Of a stretch of DNA of 64,000 bases, positions 10,910 through 21,479 are shown piece after piece. The notes beneath the pieces were generated by a model. That model was not told where the DNA came from. It did not search any database and saw only the letters and a program-made list of their open reading frames with translations. Position numbers and translations under genes: made by a program. Source of the DNA: Neckera pumila (taxonomy: Eukaryota; Streptophyta; Bryopsida; Hypnales; Neckeraceae); NCBI GenBank assembly GCA_963969595.1, contig OZ018416.1, positions 17,996,065-18,060,064 on the forward strand, written 5' to 3'. How positions within the stretch are numbered: the stretch's first letter is position 1; the number at the start of each line of letters is the position of its first letter.

Positions 10910-11770
10910 CCGCGACACGGGGGGTCCCTTTGGCGCTAAGGAGAACCCGTCACACCCTAGTAAGTGATCAAGAAAAAACAAAATTTGTATTTTAGTTGTC
11001 CTTTTTAAAAAAATTTGAGAATAAACTTAGTCTTACATCTAAATGTGCTCAAATTGTGCTTGTACAAGGTTCAAGTGTTTATTCTAGATTACTTGCTAGG
11101 GTGTGAGGGAGACCTCTCGGCGCCAAGGGGAGGCCCGAACCTCCCAACCAATGATCAAGACAGAATAACAGTACTCTAGAATATAAATCTTGTTTTTTCT
11201 TGATCACTTACTAGGGTGTGGCGGGTTCCCCTTGGCGCCAAGGAGAGCCATGCATCGCGGAAAGAAAGAAAACTAAAAATAAACAAAAACTATTTTTTTT
11301 AATTTTTATTTTTAGGACAAGGTAGCTACCCTTGGCACCAAAGAACTCTTGGCACACCTTAGCAAGTGATCATGAATCCTAAAACTTAACCTTCACAAAA
11401 GCACAAATCCGACACATCATCTTAATTGAGCTAGAGTACAAATTTATTATGTCTTGAATCTTGATCACTAGCTGGGAGGTTGGAGGCTTTCTTAGGTGCC
11501 AAGGGTTCCTCCTCACACCCTAGCAAGTGATCCAAAAACACTCAACCTTTGCACAAGCATAGCTAGAACACATTTTAAATATAAGGTTAATTTTTTGTTT
11601 TTTCAAATTTGTAAAAATGGAATAGGATTTGTAGATTGTCATGATTGAATTAGAATACAATTTGTTTTCCTTAACCATTGGTTCCGGGGCTAGAGACTCC
11701 TATTGGCGCCGAGAAGTCCGCCTCAAAAGCTAGCAAGCGATCAAGAAATATAACCCAACCCATACATAAG
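10603..11770. repeat. Array of direct and inverted GGCGCC-cored motifs (copy 1)
   Basis: About eight copies of a 45-50 bp motif occur: tgatcacttgctagggtgtg, then a short G/C-rich run, then cttggcgccaag. Plus-orientation copies are near 10638, 10805, 11089 and 11198; inverse copies are near 10915, 11328, 11470 and 11690. Each motif is itself nearly palindromic at its GGCGCC core. The A-rich linkers include a run of more than 30 A at about 10866-10902. Confidence 0.8.
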
Positions 11771-13268
11771 CTTAGTTGGTTCAAAACTGTTCTTAAACAT
11801 AGTATCTTTTATCCCATTTTTTTGGATTTTTTTATTTTATTTTGAATGCCTTTCAATTTGAAATGGCTTTTTTTATCAAGCAATTATTTCTACAAAGAGA
11901 TTGCGAGATCAAACCAAGAGTAGGGTGATTTATCTTTTAAGGTCAAGAGGTAACTTCACCACCTGTTGACAAGATCCAAAACTGCAGCACTATGTGAAGC
12001 CTATTGACATTTTTGAACCAAAATGGGAAGTAAATAACTCATTTTGGGGGGCAAGAGGTGCCTTCTTAGTTTACTAAAGGGATCAAAATTTGTAGCTCTG
12101 TGCAATATCCAAAAAAATGTCACTCTTAGGATTTTTAGAAATTTTGTTGTAGGCCTCATCACATTGTTTCTCTTGCAAGGATTGAATGCTGAAGAAATAG
12201 TAGACATGCCATCATGCAACCTATCCAAAATAGATCCTACAAATGGTTGTAGTAATTGGATGTTTGACATAATGATTTGTTTGTCGTCACTTGTGATGAC
12301 TGCATTTGAGTATTCATATAGATGACAAATTATTAAACATTTTTCAATGGCAGAACATCAAGATCAGATCCATCTAAGGAAGAGCTGAAGTTAAAAGGCG
12401 CTAGATGCAACAATATTTGAAAAAGATCGTAAAGGCATCGAATGTCTTTTTTGGAGCATCTAATGTTGCAACGCATATTCCACACTTGTAGGATGAAGGA
12501 GTATTGGGCAGTAAAAAGCTCAAACTTGACCTCCCTATTTGTTTGGATGGTGACTCCCATCAACTGGATAAAATGAATTTTTCTTAGCCAAGAGTATTGA
12601 CTTGGTCCACACGCACACCTACAAAGTTCTGTGAGGAAGCAAAGAAGGTGGCTAACTTTAAACAATTACTATATGTCACTACCACATTGGGGAGCAATGG
12701 TGACACTTTACAATAGCATATTGCGAGATTGTCCCACATGTTGAATTGCAAATGTCAAGCCCAACAGCAAAGATCAAACATCACAAAATGATGAAAGACA
12801 CTCTAGCTCCAATATACTATGGTAGAAAGAAATAGCATAGCGGAAATAAGGATATTATAATAAATTTTTGGTTTTGCCCAAATAATATTCACTAATGTAT
12901 TCAAGGCTCTAACTGCGCTTGGATAATTGACTAGCCTAAAGTACTAGACATTTGGCCTATACAAATGAACATTAATGAGGGTCTTCAAATGAAGGTCTTC
13001 GATATACGCAACAATCTACAAAACTATGAATGCCTGTGATCTGAATTTGAAATAATTTTAACTAAAGTTACACATATAGCTGCAAAAGTGTCAATTTTTC
13101 TTTGAACAAATATTGTAATTATCTGATGGAATATTCTATACAACCTTCTTTCCATCCATGTTTATTTTTCACACCTAAATCTTTTTCATCTTCACAATAT
13201 ATATTCCCAATATTATAGGCAATATAAAAAATAACAACCCTAATACAAGTAGTATATATCCATGGTAT

Positions 13269-13358
13269 TAGGTCCACAATAATAGGTCCACGGTAATAGG
13301 TCCCCGATAATAGGTCCACGGTAATAGGTCCCCAATAATAGGTCCATGGATATAGGTC
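13269..13358. repeat. 14-bp minisatellite, seven units (taggtccacggtaa)
   Basis: The heptamer taggtcc recurs at 13269, 13283, 13297, 13311, 13325, 13339 and 13352, i.e. a 14-bp period with one shorter step. The equivalent place in copy 2 of the mosaic element (37016-37052) has only three units. Confidence 0.9.
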
Positions 13359-13513
13359 CTAAAATTATAAGAAACAAAAAACATTGACAATTTTTTTGGT
13401 AACTATCCTTTTTCCTAATATTATTGAATTTTATATTATTTTTTTTAAATTTGGAGCTCACTGCTCACATAATCCCGGCTCACTGCTCACATGCTCATAA
13501 AATAGCACCGTTG

Positions 13514-14958
13514 GTTGGCAGCACTGAAATTTCTAGCACTGCAAACTCAAAAACCGGCGTCATTTTGATTGGTACCTCACTGTACTTTGTGTCTCTCTGT
13601 ATGTGAAGTAGGTCTTTTGAATTAGTTCTTTATATTTTTTAATCTTCATGACTGCAGATTATATCAACAGTTGTGGTTGTGCAACAATTACTACTGAGGT
13701 TCTTTCTGTTTTTCCTTTTGTTTTGGATTTCGTTGAAGAGTGAGTATCTGCTGTTCCTTTTCAACGAGATCCACACCCACGAGATTGTACTAACGAATGA
13801 AATGGGTACAATAGTTTGAAGATGGCATACCATATCCTGCTCAGCAAACCAGGAACTTGGAATTCAAAAGCACTACTATTGATAGGTAAGCTGTGTAATG
13901 CCCTGCTTCAAACTTGCGTATGTAATCCGCGGTAACAAGAGTTCCAGTCTACGTTTGGTGTGGATGGGAATCATATATATTGTTGATCAATTTGATGAGG
14001 ATGAAATTCTGGTCATGGCAGGGGTCATGGGCTCTCACGTTTAGCTTGGTCTAATTTGCATTTTTGCCGGTATTGTGATTGTCGAGATACTACCATGTTT
14101 TTGTATTTTGTACTCTTGCTGTTGGTTACTGGAAAATCAGAAATGAATTGATCGCATTCTGTGAATTGAGCAGCAAAATGTGATAATACCACCGTAGTAT
14201 CTTTGATATGGATGTAGGTGTGAGGAAGAGTACTGCGGGCTTATTGAAATCTTTGTCTGAATTACATATTTAAGTCCAAAGCAAAATCTTTCAGCAAAGC
14301 TCTTTGTCCTATGTACTCACAAATCTAGCTTAGGTCATGTCTCATTAGTGATATAGAAGGCTAATATTTTGGTAGTGTTCTTTCAATGCTCGTAACAAAC
14401 CTATTAACGATTTGGCAATGGTTTAGTACACTACTATGCAATGTATTTGCAACTACTTGAGATTGCAATAATTTGGCATACTTGAGATTGCAATATTTTT
14501 GGCAACAGTTTAGGCATAGATATGCATTGGTTCCGTGCTTAAGACTGTTGCAACAAGTTTGCAGCACTTTTGCAATGTTCCCAATAGACCATAGGCTTTA
14601 AGCGAAGTACTAAACCCGTACCAAACCATTGCAAAAGTGGTGCAGCTGATGTGGTGCAGCTGCTACTGACTGTTGTAGAGAGTCTGTCAATTGCTTCTTT
14701 CTCATGGAGGCCTGTACGTCTTGTGAATCCAGCAAACATATTTCAGCTCATGCTAAGACTGCTGTAAACCTCGTGATTACCAAATCTTGCTGTTTTTTCA
14801 TATGAGAGGTTCGTTGTTAGATTTTGCTCACCTTTTGGAGTCTTGGTCTTGAATGGACTCAATTTTTTTCTCTTGTCCCTTTGAAACAACGCTGTAACCT
14901 ATTCTGATTCTTTCAGGCTTTTCTGGTAGATCCTTGAAGTCGTTCATACAGTGAAACT
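13514..14958. other. GC-richer island, no gene that can be defended
   Basis: Base composition changes from the AT-rich repeats to gene-like. Short open stretches occur but none is long or family-like. A local duplication of the phrase acttgagattgcaat is seen at about 14455-14495. It may hold 5'UTR or intron of a plus-strand transcript with the exon-like segments downstream. Confidence 0.35.
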
Positions 14959-15614
14959 ATGGGATTGCAGGCTGTGGGAGGTGGACTCATTGCAGAGGTT
15001 TCAAACTCGGGACAAAGCTCTTGGAATCGATTGATCAGGTTGTCAATTACATGCTCTTAGAATTGCTCTGCCTTTTTTTTTTAGCAATTTCAGTACTTCG
15101 TTAAGGATGATTAGAGCAAAAAAGTTGGCCAAGAACAACAGACCCTGCCCAAGGGGCTGGCCGGCTGGGTGTTCAAAGAATCTTCAAGAAAATTCCTCCA
15201 ATATTCAGCTACATGTGAATTTCCTTGGTATCATTCTCTTTGTCTTCATAAGATGCATCTATCAATCTAAGTCTTGAGTTTTGAATCATAATTTGAACTT
15301 GTAATTCTTGCATTAGAAAATTTGATAAATTTTTTGAATAGTGTTTGAGGTTGCCGTGGCCTTGAGGGCGGAAGCTCATTAAGAAAGATTCTCACATTCA
15401 GGTTTGGGCAGCCCTCCTAGGACCTCAAATGTCGTTTAATGGTTAACTCTGCATTGTAGATGATGCAAACTTGTTCAGCGCTTTGTACCGTGTAAGGGAA
15501 GAAATGCATAACTTTGAAAATGCGTATTTGGAACGGGTTAGCATGGAGGATAGATTTGAGGAATGCAAGAACACAAGTGAGAGGAAATCCTTAAAGAATT
15601 TGCCTTTGGGCTAA
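14959..15614 (+). other. Possible exons of an unrecognised plus-strand gene
   Basis: Two stretches look coding. The first, 14959-15038, runs from an ATG (MGLQAVGGGLIAEVSNSGQ and on to WNRLI) to a possible donor ag|gttgtc. The second, 15460-15614, follows a possible acceptor tgcattgtag and encodes DDANLFSALYRVREEMHNF, then NAYLERVSMEDRFEECK and a stop. The phases of these two do not fit each other directly, so at least one more exon would have to lie between them. I do not recognise the protein. They could be real small exons or chance; nothing else in the sequence decides. Confidence 0.22.
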
Positions 15615-17020
15615 GGGTATTATTCATATTCAAATCAGTGGACTGCAGTAGGTATGTTTTGAGAGTAGTACGCTTATACTTCCCTCCCACCATGCATTCG
15701 TAGGTGAAATGGAATTCTCAGTGTCGATTGTGTCGTGAAAGAAGACCGTGCGTCAAGCTCATCAAATGCGTCCCACTGGGTGAGTTAGAATGGTTTCCTG
15801 TTCCATTGCAAGAATTTGTTTGGAGAGAATCATTGGTTCGAACGCTTTAATCGTAATGATAAAATTTCCACATATTCTTGGTAGCGCTTCAAATAGCATT
15901 CCAGTGCCCCATTTTATGGTGTTTCATTAATTTTAAGTACGTGTCTCAATTAGGTGCCTCTACCGTAGAAGGTTGTTTGAAGTTCTGGGTATTTGATTTG
16001 TAACTGGATGTTGAGGAGGCAGAGCAGGAGTACCACTTGCAAGCAGAAATTCCTTCTCGTTCAGGATCACATCCTCTAGCGCGAGCTGTAGATTTTAATT
16101 TGCCTTTTGTGATGAAAATCTTTGGGATCGGACTCCAGGGCGTTCTGAACATATCGCTCATCTTTGGAATCGTTCGAAAACTGTAGTCTTTTAGAAATGA
16201 GGAGCATTTGTCAGAACATGTCACCATGTGTAGCTCGGCATCGATAATTCGTACCTAGAAATCCATTTCAAATAACGTCAAGGAATAATAACCACGTACT
16301 GTAAGCACATGATGAGGATTCTGAGATCCTATTACTGTACCTCATTTTATCTAGTGCCTGAGGTCTGTCTTAGAAGATATTCTGCTATCAATTGGAGTCA
16401 TTTGGAGAGGTAATTGAGGTTTTTTTGACCTAATAAGCCTTTCGTGTTTTCTGGTGCAAAGCCCTTCTTCTTTTTAGCAACGGCTCATACTATGTTTTTT
16501 GTCCCATTGTGCCGTTTGTAAGGTACTGTCCAATATCGCTTCTTTCAGAATTCAATCAGTGACACATACGTACTGTTGATATCCGGCGGGCTTCCACCCG
16601 AGGATATAACATGCTCTAGATGAAAACTTGCCATGGTGTTTTAGACCTATGTACCAAAGAGCACAGTACGTTAAACGAACAATGCAAGCTGCTGGCAATT
16701 GCAAGAATAGATGTATCACGGTATAAATTCAACGCTGCATAAAGAGATCTCGAGGGAGAGAGTAAAAGAGGTCAAGTTTACTGCTGGAGTTGCAATACTC
16801 CCGATCGGTCAATTGAATTACTTAATTTCTATGTCCCTGACTGCAGGCAGGCAAGACAAGCAAGTAGTCAATTAATTAACAAATTCCAAGAATGCAAGAA
16901 GAATTCCACAAGTCGCAATCGGTATGTAGAAAATCGGTCAACTGAACCGATCAAAGGCAACTTCACAGCTGGAATTAATTGCAAGAGTGCAGATCAATAC
17001 TAGAATCACTTAAATTTCTT
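15615..17020. other. GC-richer non-coding region with a diverged repeat unit
   Basis: No convincing gene. At about 16840-16905 there is a diverged relative (ctgcaggcaggcaagacaag, then aagaatgcaaga) of the 80-bp tandem repeat at 17021-17180, and a shorter echo at about 16970-16990. Confidence 0.4.
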
Positions 17021-17180
17021 TGCACCTACCTGCAGGCAAGCCAAGCTAAGCAAGCACTAGAATTATTAACAATTTGCAAGAATGCAAGATGCGTATAAAT
17101 TGCACCTGCCTGCAGGCAAGCCAAGCTAAGCAAGCACTCGATTTATTAACAATTTGCAAGAATGCAAGATGGGTATAAAT
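17021..17180. repeat. 80-bp tandem duplication
   Basis: Two head-to-tail units, 17021-17100 and 17101-17180, each run from tgcacctrcctgcaggcaag to gcgtataaat/gggtataaat with only a few differences. They lie just beyond the 3' end of the minus-strand cysteine-rich gene and may belong to its 3'UTR or terminator region. The inner gcctgcaggc is palindromic. Confidence 0.92.
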
Positions 17181-17345
17181 TACACAAGTCCCTGTCGATT
17201 GAAGCCCCGATCGACTTACTGATATGCACAGAGACTACATCCATCTTAGAGATACTATTTCTGTCTAGAGTGTTTCGGCGTCACTCTCAAACCCCTGCTG
17301 GAACGGTATCGTCAAAGCAGTCGAAGCACGGCGGACCTGGAGCAA

Positions 17346-18239
17346 TTAGTTCCCAATTGGTGGCCAGCAGTCCCTGCCGGGAAGCTGCCAGGTGTATTGG
17401 CACGTCTCGATACCCTTCGCGGTCTGACTCGATCCTCCTTCGGCTTTGAACATGGAAGGGTTCTGGCAACGGATCGGAGGTAGACGACCTGGGACGGGTT
17501 TACAATCGGGATCCTCTAACTCCATCGTTGTTGCTGATGCCATCGTCTTGTCCTGGTTCATATGATGAGTTACGGTAGGAGGCCAGTTTTGGCAGCCCTC
17601 GCAGTGAATTTGCAGATCCGTTCGATCTTCCTGCACCTCCGTCCATACGTGATGCGACAAATCTCCCTTGGTCACCTGGACGGAAGGGTTCTGACAGTGG
17701 ATCGGAGGAAGACGACCAGGGACTGGTTTACAATCAGGATCCTCCAACTCCATCGATGACAGCATCTTGTCCTGGTTCATGTGATGGGTCACTCTAGGAG
17801 GCCAGTTAAGGCAGCCCTCACAATGAATTTGCAGATCAGGTCGATCCCCCTGCACCTCCGTCCATACGTAATGCGAATGTGCTCCTTTCGCTGCTAGAAC
17901 GGGAGGATTCTGGCAGTGAATCGGGGGAAGATGACCCGGGACGGGTTTACAATCAGGATCCTCGAACTCCGTCGTAACTGCTTCAACCTGATCAGCGCCT
18001 GCCGTCGTGAGAGCCACGGTGGGCGGCGAGCCTGCGCAACCCTCGCTGTTGAGGTGATCACAGCGTGGGCTCTGTCCGATGGGAGGCCAGCAATCCGTTC
18101 CCGGAAGCTGCCAGGTGTATTTGCAGGGCTCGACTAAGTTTGGCCCGGCGGTGGGTAGCATTCGTCCTTCCACCACGAGAGTCAGCCCCAGAAGTAGCCA
18201 TAAGAACTGGCATGCTCGCGTTGCAGCTACGCGCCTCAT
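17346..18239 (-). CDS. Secreted tandem-repeat cysteine-rich protein, family unknown
   Basis: This encodes 297 residues from the ATG at 18239. The frame stays open a little further upstream but without another ATG. A clear signal peptide comes first: basic MRRVAATR, then a hydrophobic core FLWLLLGLTLVV, with likely cleavage near EG at 24-25. The mature part has exactly sixteen cysteines in four groups of four: C39/50/60/68, C97/109/140/143, C170/182/213/216 and C246/258/280/291. Units 2 and 3 are close repeats (DPDCKPVPGxLPPIHCQNP, WTEVQ, LQIHCEGCxNWPP, VTHHMNQDK), spaced 73 then 76 residues. The same YTWQLPGxDCWPPIG cassette closes both ends (41-55 and 282-296). There is no membrane anchor or GPI-type tail. 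I do not recognise the family. Secretion to the apoplast or vacuole and disulfide bonding are inferred. Base composition matches the surrounding island, and a TATA box lies about 550 bp upstream. Confidence 0.8.
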   Translation of the reverse strand: MRRVAATRACQFLWLLLGLTLVVEGRMLPTAGPNLVEPCKYTWQLPGTDCWPPIGQSPRCDHLNSEGCAGSPPTVALTTAGADQVEAVTTEFEDPDCKPVPGHLPPIHCQNPPVLAAKGAHSHYVWTEVQGDRPDLQIHCEGCLNWPPRVTHHMNQDKMLSSMELEDPDCKPVPGRLPPIHCQNPSVQVTKGDLSHHVWTEVQEDRTDLQIHCEGCQNWPPTVTHHMNQDKTMASATTMELEDPDCKPVPGRLPPIRCQNPSMFKAEGGSSQTAKGIETCQYTWQLPGRDCWPPIGN

Positions 18240-18788
18240 GTTGACCTGCTGTAACACACACCACCGGACAGTCGTGACTCTTTTCAGTCATATATGTGAT
18301 ATTGCACAAAGCCAACGATCCCCAATAAGCAGCTACTGCAGAGTATAATTCGATCTTTAAAGAGAAATGAAAAAGAGAAAGCGGAGAAGCCTTGCACGCG
18401 ATTACAGACGTAAGATCGATAGGATATGGTGTCGCTTTACAACTGAAAGCTAACTAGCTAAGCCAAACAATATCCAATGCATGGTACGACCCGCGCGCAA
18501 GGCTGAGAACGCATATGCATGTATAGGCAGCTCCGAATTGAAAATAAGAGCGAAGAAATGAAATGTGACCACGAGAGGACCTGAACAGCTAGAGGATCTT
18601 ACAGCTCTCTGCAGCCCGGTGTGTACTCTAGATCCAACAAGAACAAGTGTGACAACCTTCTCCACTCCTAACTAGAGACGTGCAATCCTGCAGTATGCAA
18701 AAACCCAAACCCCCGAGCCCGAGAGCCTCCCAAGCATCGGATGGAGTATTGTAATGTGACTGAATGAAACGATCAGCCCACCCCACCC

Positions 18789-18796
18789 TATTTATA
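18789..18796 (-). promoter_or_regulatory. TATA box (TATAAATA) for the cysteine-rich gene
   Basis: Read on the minus strand the sequence is GGGTATAAATAGGG, a canonical plant TATA box. It would place transcription start near 18755-18765 and leave a leader of about 500 bases before the ATG at 18239. An intron in the leader is possible (ttacag just before the start codon resembles an acceptor) but not proven. Confidence 0.6.
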
Positions 18797-18799
18797 CCC

Positions 18800-19224
18800 T
18801 TTGATTTCCCTGTGGATGAACGGAATTTTACTGCGGTGGTCGGACGATTCTTCGTCAATGCGGACTTTGGATGTGTGTGATCGTCTCTAAGTTGTGGTTT
18901 CGTGCGTAATCCAGAGTATATTGTCGAGCTGGCATACAAATCTCTGGATTGATCGGCTGCATATTAGCTACTGCTAATGGATATTCTGCATGTTGTGCGT
19001 CAGCATTAGCAACAGCTACGTAAGCTCGATGCATAGGTATTAATTACTTAGCCTGAGACCTAGCTACTGTATATCATTCTTCTGAAAGTTTTCGTTCACA
19101 AGCGGTGGTCAATACAATGGAAGGTCCTCCGTTTCTAATGCTGGTAGTACTTTTAGATTCGTATATTGATCCTGATCTCATCGATCGCTACCTCACTTAG
19201 CCTTTGCAGATATTCGATTACCCC
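18800..19224. other. Probable upstream region of the minus-strand secreted-protein gene
   Basis: Single-copy-looking GC-richer DNA. No other gene was recognised. Confidence 0.35.
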
Positions 19225-19670
19225 CTAAATGACTTCCTCAGAAGTGTTCTTTGCACTTTGACCCCCTAAGCTCCCAAGGCATTTTTTACATTAAAAAACA
19301 CTTAAAACTACCATTTCTATTGTAAAGTGCATAAAACTTTAGAAATTGTTTGTTTTGCACATCTAATTCTTGCACTAGACTAAAAATTTCAAAAACTTTG
19401 ACCGGATGGATTGCAAGATATCCATGATCCATCCATCCATTTCATTACCTTAAGTTATGTTATTAAGTTGTTTGTTTTATTTGTTTGTTTGTTTGTTAAA
19501 GTAAGATCTCCTAGACAGTATATTCTTCGGTTACGTTCTTTGTATTGTATGAAATCCCTTGGCAAGGAGGGGTGTACGGGCTTTGCTTGGTGGCGTTTGG
19601 ACCTATGGTGTAAAAGATATGAATTTCAAAGCTTTTATGAATTAAAAAATTTAGAAAATTATTTTTATTT
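19225..19670. mobile_element. Fragment of a TTAA-family element
   Basis: From about 19225 the sequence shows ccccctaaatgac, then gaccccctaagctcccaagg, and blocks such as aactaccatttctattg, aaagtgcataaaacttt and ggatggattgcaagat, which recur at 24630-24800. The rest of the element is missing; a tttgtttgtttgttt run (about 19470-19497) follows. Confidence 0.55.
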
Positions 19671-19674
19671 TTAA

Positions 19675-21320
19675 ACCCTAAAAGCCCGTTGTCCCTTTGA
19701 GGAACAAATGCATTTTCGGGCAGGTACCTACGGTTTGGAATTTTCTCTTGATTTTTTGAAACTTTTTTGGGAGGTAGAATACTGATTAGCTTCATGTGAA
19801 TAAAAAAATTTCACAATCAGTGCCCGGGAACAAAAGCTATGACCAAATAAGCTCCAAACAGGGGACGGCGGGCAGCAAAGAAAATTTGCACTTTTTTTTT
19901 TTTTTTAGTATTTTTTTTTTATAGATTATATTTTTGTCTATCTAAAAAGATTTGATTAATTTCATTTGGATTTTTTATGATAAAGTTATGGACATTCTTC
20001 TTTTGGGGGCAGTTAGAGCATCTTTTTGAAAAAAATAACTTGTAGGATTCATTTTTGAATGCAATTTTTCAAGTTCTTCAAATATTTTTTTTTGCATGGT
20101 TAAATTTACTTGCTAAAACAATTTGACCATTGAGATTAGGGTGAATGCAAGAAACACCTGCCGATTTGGTTGCGTTTCCACTATTTGATGTTCTTTTTTC
20201 TGGAGTACTTTAAACATAGAAAAATAATTTTTAATTTTTTTTAAAATATGGCTAATGTATATACCTTTAAGATGAAGAAACACCGGGAAGGAAAAGCATA
20301 GAAAAATTCCCAAAGTGGGAGAACTAGAAAGTGCCAAATCTCAAGAAAATAGACACTTTGATGCTTTAATTAGTTAAAGATAGTAAATTAAATTTAATTA
20401 ATTAAATAAAAATTGGCCATTTGCAATAGCTCTATGGAGATGGTCATTCACCAAAAAAAGCACCAAAATAATGTTTTATGTGTTTTGAAATGCAAGCAGA
20501 AAGAAGTTCACTTTGTAGACTTCTACAATACACAAAATTAACTTTTTTTAAAATCCCTCTTTTAGAAAGCTAGAAGTCTACTAGAAGACCATCTCATCCA
20601 AATTCAGCTCCAAATTCAATTTTTTGGGTACAAAATAGTACTAAAAACCTCCAAATTGGAATTTGTGACATAAAATTGGAGGCTGTTTTTATTTAGTAAA
20701 ACATTTTTGAAAATTGCCAAAAAAATTAGGCAAGGTGTATAGTAGTCATGAGCACCTTCCCTATAAGTCTGAAGTCATTTGGATTCAATAAGCAAAAGTT
20801 ATGCCTAAAAAAAATCAACATGCAAAGTGTGACAAAAAATAGTACAAGTGTTTCTTGCATTCACCCATTAGTGCATTTTAATTCCATCTAAAATATATGA
20901 ATATTTTAGATTTTCCTTCTATCTTGTATCTACTTCTACTTAACAATTTTTTCAATAATGAAAATTAAATTTTTTTGAATTTTTCTTTTTGGTAGATTTT
21001 CAACTCAACTTCCCACTATAAAAGTTTAAAGCTCAAAACTTTGTAGTGTAAAAAGTTTTAAGTTAAAAATGTTCAAAGTCCAAAAATTCAATCCCACAAT
21101 GTCCTGAAAAATTTGTTTTTTTCACTTAAATGTAGATATCTTGCAATCTGTGCGGTTAAAAATTCTGAATTTTTTTTCACACATTCTCGTACTAGTTAGG
21201 TGTCAGATCCTATGATTAGATGTGCAAAAAAAAAAATTTAATTTTTTTTTCACTATTTGCTAAAAAAATGGCAGTTTGGGTGTTTTTTTGGCAGAAAGAA
21301 GGCCTTGGGCCTTTAGGGGG
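19675..21320. mobile_element. TTAA-flanked element, subfamily B, with nested insertion
   Basis: The left end is ACCCTAAAAGCCC after TTAA (19671-19674). The right end is CTTTAGGGGG followed by TAATTAA, so the right TTAA is slightly altered. Subtracting the 728-bp insertion at 20139-20866 leaves about 918 bp, the family length. The blocks agree with 9668-10596 throughout (accggacggcgggcag-like ggggacggcgggcag, ttatggacattctt, gatcctatgattagatgtg, atggcagtttggg). Confidence 0.75.
20139..20866. mobile_element. Non-autonomous DNA transposon with 19-bp perfect TIRs
   Basis: The left end is GGGTGAATGCAAGAAACAC and the right end is its exact inverse complement. Both sides carry ATTA (20135-20138 and 20867-20870). 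The empty site is visible in sibling TTAA elements (ggaattagtgcattttaatt at about 21950). It is 728 bp with no transposase frame. GGG-starting TIRs with a TTA-containing duplication suggest PIF/Harbinger, but a 4-bp ATTA duplication would not be standard, so the superfamily stays open. Confidence 0.85.
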
Positions 21321-21479
21321 TAATTAAAGAAATTAAGGAGGGCTTTGCCATCATTTTTTACATCTTAATGGCTATGGCAATAGCATAGGGCACACTAATT
21401 TGCATTTGAAGTGAAGAAGTCTAGTTTTTTTGCACCTTGCCTAAATAGATTTTTAAAGCTATGAATCTTTCTAGATTAA

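Larger units (their letters stand above)
10601..13513. mobile_element. 5'-truncated copy of the long mosaic element (copy 1)
   Basis: This region aligns with 34443-37207 over almost its full length: the GGCGCC-motif array first, then a 1-kb segment with no array (12000-13100), then the taggtcc minisatellite, then a terminal gctcactgctcacat region. The right end, read inverted, contains GGTGCTATTTTATGAGC, close to the left terminus of copy 2 (GGTTGCTATTCTATGAG). The ~2 kb found at the left of copy 2 is missing here. Both copies keep similar minus-strand frames (QLLQPFVGSILDRLHDGM at about 12250 and 36010; EVKFELFTA near 12530), which might be an eroded protein but match no domain I know. Confidence 0.7.

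Noticed and set aside
18240..18257. Six extra N-terminal residues of the cysteine-rich protein
   Set aside because: They would need a GTG start; the ATG at 18239 directly precedes a good signal peptide.
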